From assembly GCA_026122225.1 (NCBI GenBank), contig JANEZZ010002243.1, forward strand, positions 1,098,211-1,162,210: 64,000 nucleotides of DNA, given 5' to 3'. Position 1 is the first letter of the stretch. Each line of letters opens with the position of its first letter. Made by a program: the position numbers and the translations under genes. Under the pieces are notes generated by a model. It had not been told where the DNA came from. It did not search any database and was given only the letters and a program-made list of their open reading frames with translations. This DNA is from Heloderma charlesbogerti (taxonomy: Eukaryota; Chordata; Lepidosauria; Squamata; Helodermatidae). This document shows positions 56,147-64,000 of the stretch, piece after piece.

Positions 56147-58789
56147 AAATTTACTGCCTGGACTAGCCTTGGCCAAACCGCTGCAGCATAATGTATGAGT
56201 TCACTGCAAGTAGGGATGGACAGCCCCCCTTTTCTGCCATGGGGGTGTGCCCAGCACCTGTCCCTGCCTGTGCACCCCCCCCCAGACCCATGTTTGCCCT
56301 GCTGCCGCAACTCACCTGGGAGCGGCGTGCACTTTCCAGCCGCTAGCCGTCTCCTCCTCCTTAGCCGGAGATGGTGAGCGGCTTTGGTCCTGCCTGACCC
56401 CAACTCCTGCCCTGGTTGCAGCTGATGAAGATGACTTGTCAGGAAAATGGGGAGGAGGAGGTGCATCCCAGCCATTGGGTCAGGCATGGCAATAAGAGAG
56501 TGTGAGGGAAAGGAGGGAGGTGAGTGACTGCGTGTGATGCTTGTACACTTATCTAAATGGTGAGCTGACAATTACTTAGCCAGATAGGGACTCTTGGATC
56601 CTGGCACCAACACCCACCTAGTGCTTCGGAGGTTTGGCAGGTGGGGCTGGTTGAGAAAGTAGAAGCAGCAGCAAGTAATAATACCAACTTCTAAGCTCCC
56701 ATGTGCCAGTTGCGGTTAGAATTTATGTAGCCATCATAATTTCTATGGGCATTGCTACCTCCCCAGTATTGGGTGAAGTGAACCAGTGGTGCGTACTCCA
56801 TTTCCAAGCTCGTGTGGCGGTGGGTACAGCTGTCCCTCTGATTCCAAGGTGCGGGGCTTTGGTCTCAGTAGCTGAGGAGGATGCTGGAGAGCGGCTCGAC
56901 CTCTGGCAGTATGCCATGGTCCACAGGAACTGGAATACAGTGCTACGTTGTGTGGAGGATAGATGGGTGGGGAGTTGTGTAAGCCAGGCTTCGAAGTAAC
57001 ACCCCCCCACACACACACAGACACACGCATCAACCCTCACCTTTTATGAAAGGACAGTGAAATGTGGAACCCCTGTCTATGTGTTTCTGTGAGCACCTTC
57101 CATGATTCCTTTCTCAGGTTATGTGAGTGGCGTGGGAAATGGAGTCATTTGGGAGGTCTGCTTTAGTTCTGTTAACAACCAGTCAGTTCCTGTACTTGCA
57201 CTGCAAGCAACACAAGAGAGCAGGGTAATCTTTTAATGTAGCTAGTGAAGCTCCCCGGAGATTGCTCTGGCTGTAGTCCAGGGTGGCTAAATGTATTCAC
57301 CTTACCCAGTACACCTGAATAAGAACGAGCCATGGGAGTGACACCACTATGGGAAAATCTTATGGGTGTATATGGGGTATGTGAACCCCCCAAGTTATTA
57401 GATGCCCACCTTTGTCCCACTAAGTCTCAATCCAGAAATATGCCTCCTTGCATAATCCTTGCTGATCATGAATGGATTCCTCTCCCTGGGCCTAGCCCAG
57501 GTTCTGGGGGTAGTGGATGTTTGTCATTTGGTGATGAATGCTCCAAAAGGACAGGCTGAAGACTACATTAACTGGAAGTCATTCTACTTCATGCACTTAA
57601 AAGGAACTACAGAACACAATGGGTGTTTCATTGACGTTGAAATAGGATGGAGTGAGAGGAATCATGATGCCTTCATTTTCTGGACCTCCGCCTTGTTCTA
57701 GGCCATGGAGGCAGGCGTATGGGTTCCCGGAAACCCCACAGTAACCATTTGTGGCACCCAGATGCCCCCACTAATTCTTGCAGATTCCACCTATCCAATG
57801 TATAAGTGGCTAATGAAGCCATATGAGGGTTACCTGGGCAGCAGGAAGGCACATTTGAACAGAATTTTCAACTGCTGCAGGGACGTGGTAGAACATGCTT
57901 TCGGGAGACTGAAGGCCCGTTGGCGATGCTTGACAGCATGACTGCCGGTACGGAAGGGGAATATTGTTCCAGTTATCACTGCATGTGCAGTGCTTCAGGG
58001 GACATGCTTCATTTGCTACTGATGTGATGCCCCACCCCCGCTTCTTCCTGGCGCTGAGGAAGAGTATCACCCCAGCGAAGATAGGCTGTCCCATCTGGAA
58101 AGGCCACATGGGAAGCACTGACCCAGTACTTGCTGGGAAGTTCCGGAGTGCCGGCACACTTCACCTAGTCATGGCATGCATTGCCTGCATACTCCCAGCA
58201 CAGGACTGGGACTTTAAAGGGAAGGAGATGGAGTAGGACAACCCAAAGGCATCCTCATTTCTAACAAGTTTACTTAACAATGCAACAGATTTGCTTAACG
58301 ATGTAACTACGTAACAGAAATAAACTTGTGAAGGAACACAAATCTCTGATGCAATCCTCAAGCCACACAGTCCAGTGGTACCCCCAGCCCCTGGATCAAA
58401 TCTTTTAGAGAACTAATGCTGTCCCTGGCATTCCAGCATTTGCCAGGCCGTGCATCCCCATTAATGGATGCCTTTTGTCTTAGCATCTCCACGATTGCTG
58501 TGCTTGATCCCCCCAATCACGGCTGCGGTTGCTCCCTCTCCACACTCATTCTGTGTTGCCATCTCTCTAGGGAGGTGTTCTGGGAAGTGATCTGGGAGGT
58601 GATCAAGACTCTCTATTCACTTTTCCGGTGTATGAACTGGGGCACAGAACACTATTAGTGTTCTGTCACTTCTGCTTGCTGACCAAGCCATGTTAGAATG
58701 GAGCTGGCCACTGTTGAATGTGCACCTTGGCTTCGATACGTACAGACATTGCTCACTTTGATGTGCAGAGCCTGTACACACACCGTTAA

Positions 58790-60970
58790 TCACTCCAGGC
58801 TTCCTTCGCCCATAGTGGCTTCCTCTGCTGGCGCCACCACATCTGTGTAAAGAGGGGCAAGACTGTGAAGCAGCTGTTCTACTCCAGAGACTGCCTCAGC
58901 AATGGGACTGAGAAAGAAACGTCCTGGTCTCGAGACATGACAGGCAAGCTCCAGCAGAGGACTCTTCTTATTGGTAGTATTTGTCAATGCATTTGCTTAT
59001 AATGTAGCTCAGTGACAGCAGGCAGCACTGCACCCGGGTAGAAACCCTTCCAGAATTGTCCGCCAACAAGCGGTGGTAATTGCTCCAGCAAGAATGCATA
59101 TCCTGAGCCTGCTATATCACAGCAGCTGCTGTTTTGCCATTGCCACACAGTAATGGCACAAGAGCCAAGGTATAAAGCCCCTCTGGTGGTGAATGGCAGC
59201 ATCCACAGCCATACACAGGTGGCAGTTGTGTACAGACAGCCCAGTCCTCCACCCCAATACTGTTTCCCGGGAGGGGGTGTGTGCCCATGAACATACATAC
59301 CCTTTGATGAACATTGCTGAGTTGTGTCCTCCACCCTGCAATCACTTGGCGGTGGCTGGTCGTATTCCCCCAGGGCCACGGAGCTCCTGTCACTGTCTCC
59401 CTCTGCTGCTTCTGTGGCAGGTGGACTGCCAGGCTCGCTGCTGGCTTCTGTCTGTGTCTGTGCTGCTGGAATCTGTGTTAGAGAAGGAAATTTCAGAGTC
59501 AGAAAAACTGCCAGTGTTGCAGTGCTCTAGTCTCCATAGGATAGGCAAGAGAAGTAGAGCAAACACACAGGAAGTGTCAGCATGCTGTTCAATAAGTAAA
59601 AACTGAATACCTTCTAGATATACTGAAAACAGGACTGCTATTTTACATTTCTTTGGGGGGGGGCAGTAGGTACATATAGAAAGCAGCACATGCATAAATA
59701 AATAAATAAGTACATAAAGTGAATGTGGATGCCAATATTGGGTGTTAATCACCTGCACTGAAATGCTACAGGATGGCCCAAGCGCCCCCCACCTAGGGAT
59801 GTACGAAGGTTCCACCATGGATCTCAGGGAGGCCGAATGCCAGCGCATTCGGTCCCCTGAAATCGGTGGCGGAATGGCCTGCCACCCCCCCCCAGGACAG
59901 GACTTACCTGGGGCGGATCTTCCTGGCGGCGGTGGCAGCTCCGGCGGCGGCTCCAGCGGCGGTTCGGCGGTGGCGGCTGTGGTGGCCGGTCTTCTGACCG
60001 GCTGCCGCCGCCACCATTTCCAGGTTTAAAAAAACAAAACAAAACAAAAAAGTGATAGGCTACGTAAAGATTTACGTAGCCTATCATGGCTAGATTTTAA
60101 AAAACACCGTGATAGGCTACGTAAATCTTTACATTGCCTATCACGGCTGACTTAAAAACAAAAAACAAAAAAATGCGCATATGTAAATGGCGGCGGCCAT
60201 GGCCGCCACCATTTGCGCTCCTTATTTTGGCACGTCTTAGTCTACGTAAACATTTACATAGACTAAGACGGCGAAAATAAGGGGAACGCAAATAGCGTAG
60301 ATGCTACGCTATTTGCGTTCCCCTTCTTTTCGCTGTCTTAGTCTACATAAATGTTTACGTAGACTAAGATGTGCCAAAATAAGGAACGCAAATGGCGGCA
60401 GCCATGGCCGCCGCCATTTGTGTACGCGCGTGTTTTTTTTTTAATCAGCCGTGATAGGCTACGTAAAGATTTACATAGCCTATCATGGCTGACTGCAGGG
60501 ATGCAAATGGCGGTGGCTACAGCCATCGCCATTTGCATCCCTGCTAGCCAGCGGCCGGATGTCTGGATGCTGGCGGAGCCGGCCGGCGGCTCCGCAGAAT
60601 CGCTGCGGAGCACAGCCAGCTGGCCAGGATTCTGGGGGGGGGGGAGGAGGAACGGAGCGCCTCCCCCCCCAGCGAGGATTCTGGGGAGAGGGACAGAACG
60701 CCTCCCCCCGCACCATTAACATAATCCCTGAAAGGTAAGCACCTTTCATACATCCATACCCCCACCCCAGTGTTTCCAAAACCAAGTATAGGGAACCCAC
60801 TTCGAGTGGGCAGTGGAGGGGGTTAGTAATGAATGCTCTGTCACTGCCAGCCTGGATGCAGCTGCAATCCCCCCCCTGCCATGGTAAGTTGATGCACTTA
60901 CCCTCCTGCAGATCTCCCCCTCCAGTGCTGACTGTTCCAGCGCGAATGGCTGCAGTCGACTTTCTCCTGC
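58790..60970 (-). pseudogene. Possible accessory-gene exons convergent with the transposase
   Basis: Three coding-like pieces on the minus strand. About 60,967-60,906 follows CCTCTTCCTCTACAG and ends before GTAAGT. About 59,472-59,300 follows CTTCTCTAACACAG and encodes the Ser/Pro/Glu-rich SSEPGSPPATEAAEGDSDRS. About 58,990-58,793 is a 65-codon end containing AEAVSGVEQLLHSLAPL. This would suit the second, SANT-type gene that accompanies Harbinger transposases, but no SANT motif is visible and the splicing is inferred. hAT element E14 lies within the span. Confidence 0.35.
59794..60758 (-). mobile_element. hAT hairpin element E14, perfect 8-bp TSD
   Basis: Flanked by CCCCCACC at 59,786-59,793 and 60,759-60,766. 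The left end is a hybrid: type I tip (TAGGGATGTACGAAGG) joined to a type II body (TTCCACCATGGATCTC). E7 carries the same hybrid. Right terminus CATACATCCATA is mutated. Central hairpins GTCTTAGTCTACGTAAACA, as in E7. Confidence 0.92.
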
Positions 60971-61837
60971 CTGCTGCTGTAGAGGAAGAGGACACATCAC
61001 TTGTGTAAGTGCCATATCTGCCTTGGACAGTCTGATATATGTGGCAGATGGAACAGGACGAGGGTAGGAAGATGTGTTAGGACTTTGGGGAAGGCATGTT
61101 GGTGTGCGGTTTATTGGTGTCAGTGCTGAGTAGGCTACCTTGAATGATGTGCAGTCAGATGCTGCGGTAACTGTGACCACGGGGCATGCTTGCTGAGGTT
61201 GCACTGGCAGAAGAACCAAGTGTCTTCTGGACTGTAAAGACCAACAGTTGCACGAGTAAACACAATGCCAAGCAAATATGTAAATATTTTAAGTCGAACA
61301 ACGTATAAGTCACCCATAGCATAAGAGCAATAAAATATTATGTCCAATTAACAATCAAACGTAACTCCTCCGGGTTTCAAGCATATGCTGGATGCATTTC
61401 CACACTCTTATATTGCTGTAGCTGAAGACCTGATTACCAAGATAGAAAATTCTCCTCCCTACTTACCCATAAATGTAAAAAAAAGAGTCAGACAAGATAT
61501 TGGAAAATAGGACTGAATATGTGGATAGACCACTTATGGACATGACTGAAGCATATCCAATTTTCCTCAAGTGTGTCCCCTTTGCCTTTCTCTCCTGTTA
61601 CCCAAATGTAATGTGGGAGTTACACCACAATTCTCTTACAGTATGAGTTCTCATGACAACCACAACATCTCTCCTGTGCTTCGTTATCATCAATCATTCC
61701 ACACACCAGCTACATTCTTCAGTGTTGATAGCAAGTGGAAGCAAGATGCAAGTCTTCTTTTGTCACTTATGGCAGGTTAAAGAAACCCAGGGGCTTCCTT
61801 CTGTCTTCTGCACTCACCAGTTTTGCTGTGAGCTAGA
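60971..61837. other. No gene recognised
   Basis: Unique-looking sequence; may include the outer part of the Harbinger transposon, but no terminal repeats were identified. Confidence 0.4.
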
Positions 61838-62062
61838 CTAGTGTGGTGCAGTGGCTAGAGTGTTGGACTGGGAGCCGGGAGATCCGGGTTCTAGTCCCCA
61901 CTCAGCCATGGAAACTCACTGAGTGACTTTGGGCCACAGACTCTCAGCCCAACCCACCTCACAGGGTTGTTGTTGTGAGGATAAAGTGGAGAGGAGGAGG
62001 ATTATGTATGCTGCCTTGGGTTCAGTAAGCAGGAAAAATTGGTGGGATAAAAGTGAAATGAA
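61838..62062 (+). mobile_element. tRNA-derived SINE of squamate type
   Basis: GTGGTGCAGTGGCTAGAGTG (A-box region), GATCCGGGTTCTAGTCC (B-box region), then ACTCACTGAGTGACTTTGGG, CCTCACAGGGTTGTTG and a tail of GAGGAGGAGGATTATGTATG. I know this order from Sauria-type SINEs of lizards and snakes. Main evidence for the host group. Confidence 0.8.
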
Positions 62063-62406
62063 GTAAAGAGATACCTAAATACATAACTAAGCTTAAACTA
62101 CACAGGCCATATATAACGCTCCTAACACAGTAGGGACTACATTACAGTCTAACTGCGTTCCGTCATCACATGGCAATAGCTAGGATGACCAGGACAGATA
62201 AATGGCAGTAGTCCTGCACAGAACACTAGGGGCAGGCACCTGTTGCTGCCCCATGACCCCCTCTCCCAAAGGTGCAGACTCTATGGGGTAACCTCAATTT
62301 GAAAGAAAGCTCAGAATATACAGCAGGGCACTTACATGCTGGATGTCTATCCAGGATGCTGGGCTTCCCTGCAGCCACCCAAAGGCTGCGCAGCTTCTGA
62401 TAAAAG
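62063..62406. other. No gene recognised
   Basis: Unique-looking sequence. Confidence 0.4.
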
Positions 62407-62440
62407 TAGGGATGTCAGAGAATTCTGCCATGGATCTTGG
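62407..62440 (-). mobile_element. Truncated hAT type II end (E15)
   Basis: TAGGGATGTCAGAGAATTCT followed by GCCATGGATCTTGGG, then unrelated sequence. Only a terminal fragment remains. Confidence 0.7.
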
Positions 62441-62885
62441 GATTTTGGGCTGGTGTAGAATGCCCTGGATCATGTTCTGTTAGGAATCTGGGGCTGGTGA
62501 ATAAATTGTCCACACAGAGTGCAATATTGATAAGACCTTGGACCCTAAGCAGGACTACCATTTATGGAACACCACCACCACCATCACCACCACAACACAC
62601 ACATTTTTAGATCATACATGATGGTTTCTCAGGAATATTTATTTATTTAAGGAATTTGTATACAAACTTCCATCAAAATGAGCCTTGCTCCTGGTTTATA
62701 ATACAGTCTTATGCATGTAGTTATTATGGGGCATAAAAACAAATTCCCACAAATGCTCTGAGAACACCCTATGTTGTTGAAATGTAATCTTCAATAGATG
62801 AACCTTTAGATGATGCTTTCAGCCTTGCCACATACGCACTCACACAAGCACACTACTGAAATCTTTCTACCACTTCCCTCTGAAC
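62441..62885. other. No gene recognised; (ACC)n tract
   Basis: ACC/CAC units at about 62,569-62,596; otherwise nothing recognised. Confidence 0.45.
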
Positions 62886-63640
62886 TAGGGGTGCACGAAA
62901 GCCACTTACCTGGTCTCGCAGCTTGCTTCGCGGTGGGGGGGAGGCGCTTTGCTGCTCCCCCCGAAGTTCAGGCCAGGGAGGGAGGCTTCCCTCCTCGCCT
63001 GGCCGAAATTCAGGCCGAGGGGGGAGGCTTCCTGCCTCACCCGGCTGAAATTCAGGCCGGGGAGGAGGCGCCTCGCCTCGCCCGGCCGCGAAATAAAAAG
63101 TAAACAAAAAACAAAAAACGCCCCCGTGATAGGCAACGTGATAGCGTTGCCCTTATTTTCGCCGTAGTCTACGTAATCTTTACGTAGACTACAGCGACCA
63201 AATAAGGAACGTGAATGGCGGCTCCCTATGGGGGCCACCATTTGCGTACTTGCTTTTTTTTTTTTTAAGTCACCCGTGATAGGCTATGTGACGATTTACG
63301 TAGCCTATCATGGCTGACTTTGCAAATCTAGCCGTGATAGGCTACGTTAATCGTCACATAGCCTATCACGGGGGCATTTTTTTTTTTTTTACTTTTATTG
63401 GAATGGCGGTGGTGGCAGCCGGTCGAAAGACCGGCTGCCGCCTCTGCCCCTGTCGAAGACCTGACGAACCGCCACTGGGACCTGCCGCCGGGAGGGACAT
63501 TCGGGAAAGGTACGTCCCGTCCCAGGGGGGTGTGGGGGGCGGGGGGGGCGGAGAATTTCTCCCCGAAACTACTTTGGGGGGCCGAACACGTTGGCACTCG
63601 GCCCCCCGAAGTTTCGGGGAGAAATTCTCCCCCATCCCTA
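62886..63640 (+). mobile_element. hAT hairpin element E16, perfect 8-bp TSD
   Basis: Flanked by CTCTGAAC at 62,878-62,885 and 63,641-63,648. Type I end TAGGGGTGCACGAAAGCC, type II end CTCCCCCATCCCTA. Shortened B subfamily: one side of the centre is deleted near 63,130-63,150, where CGTGATAG runs into CGTTGCCC. Confidence 0.92.
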
Positions 63641-64000
63641 CTCTGAACCTTAATTCATGGTCTTCCACTGAAATGTTGCCTAACATGAAATGTTATGGTG
63701 ATTGGTTCCTGCTCAAGAAAAAAAAAAAACATCTGAGGAATTTCAAACAAGCAAAACACATACACACACACACACACACACTTCACCGGGAGGGTCTACA
63801 CATTTTTACCATATGATTTATGATATTTGTAATCTGTGAAGTAAAATATTGCAGATGATCTGAGCCTGAGGGATAACAGCTCAGTGTTGTTGCTTGTCCA
63901 AAATAGCACTCAGAGTTTCGTTTGAGCTACAGACAACATGAAATTTCTCATGCTTCAAAGACAATTTAGCCGTTGCACAAGATTGTCATCAGGATATGAA
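63641..64000. other. No gene recognised; AC microsatellite
   Basis: (AC)n at about 63,757-63,781 and an A-run near 63,718-63,729; otherwise nothing recognised. Confidence 0.45.

Larger units (their letters stand above)
54771..57440 (+). other. Probable intron of the transposase, with two hAT fragments
   Basis: Lies between a GTGAGA donor near 54,767 and the catalytic exon. Contains E12 and E13. TAGGGATGGAC at 56,212 may be a further hAT end without a visible partner. The frame at 56,703-56,999 has no recognisable domain. Confidence 0.45.
53006..58236 (+). pseudogene. PIF/Harbinger transposase pseudogene (DDE_Tnp_4 type)
   Basis: A DDE transposase relative of the HARBI1 family, now broken. 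N-terminal part 53,006-53,642: one frame (LLLMHLQLANAVLEDVYLQC, later GERMLRHWWVYPKTKQWYDA and MTRSTLSEVAEQLHP) with one in-frame stop at 53,327-53,329. It is interrupted by hAT element E11 at 53,643. It resumes near 54,560 (MRDPLPVHK, then frameshifted VEVCRAIEL-like and LLPRTVYLGDHRK-like sequence) up to a GTGAGA donor near 54,767. The core, 57,459-57,941, shows the catalytic residues: D in VLGVVDVCH, D in PPLILADSTYPMYKWLMKP, E in CCRDVVEHAFGRLKARWRC. In-frame stops occur at 57,699-57,701 and 57,939-57,941. The C-terminal remainder is around 57,964-58,236. An AATAAA lies at 58,319. The DNA-cleaving role follows from the family; this copy cannot make protein. Confidence 0.85.

Noticed and set aside
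56212..56560. Separate hAT element starting TAGGGATGGAC
   Set aside because: No matching right end or duplication found; only a single terminus-like string.
1..64000. CRISPR array, integron attC array or bacterial repeats
   Set aside because: Repeats are inverted hairpins within dispersed elements with 8-bp duplications, not evenly spaced direct repeats. SINEs, spliced pseudogenes and an LTR show vertebrate DNA.

Overview
This window is vertebrate genomic DNA made almost entirely of repeats. A squamate reptile (lizard or snake) is the best guess. Two tRNA-derived SINEs (13,585-13,777 with its mirror copy, and about 61,838-62,062) resemble SINE families I know from squamates, and the rest of the repeat content (many hAT-type non-autonomous DNA transposons, a decayed PIF/Harbinger transposon, a solo LTR) fits. 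I see no intact host gene, no rRNA, no functional tRNA and no CRISPR. Nearly all long reading frames are translations of transposon hairpins.

Large-scale layout. Positions 1 to about 51,536 form one giant inverted repeat. The axis lies at about 25,968 and there is essentially no spacer. Left-arm position x pairs with 51,537-x for x up to about 9,540, with 51,535-x for about 9,560-10,713, and with 51,937-x for about 12,028-25,960. Insertions, target duplications, long C-runs and reading frames match between the arms. I found only four kinds of difference: one block (left 10,714-12,027 against right 39,910-40,821), one TA unit in a microsatellite, a 1-bp indel near the axis and one transition. 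The palindrome has no visible left end, so it probably continues upstream of the window. The sequence from 51,537 to 64,000 has no partner here.

The dominant mobile family is a non-autonomous hAT element of about 0.75-1.0 kb. It has ends of the form TAGGGATG...CATCCCTA and 8-bp target site duplications, which I could read directly around many copies. Its body is a palindrome built of smaller palindromes: five to nine hairpins in mirror order, carrying ATGCAAAT/ATGGCGGC-like motifs, plus a GGTAAGT splice-donor-like motif facing outward near both ends. At least three subfamilies are present, and four other hAT-like elements (5,156; 12,392; 16,233; probable 23,469) lie around or under them in nested stacks.

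Outside the palindrome, 53,006-58,236 holds a broken PIF/Harbinger transposase (catalytic D, D and E visible, in-frame stops, one hAT insertion). Possible exons of a convergent accessory gene lie on the minus strand at 58,790-60,970. A separate coiled-coil accessory-protein pseudogene lies at 49,040-50,788 and is mirrored at 749-2,497.

Order of events as far as it can be read: Harbinger and other old elements first, then several rounds of nested hAT insertion, then the inverted duplication. Every insertion I compared is shared by both arms. The duplication may be biological or an assembly artefact; the sequence alone cannot decide.
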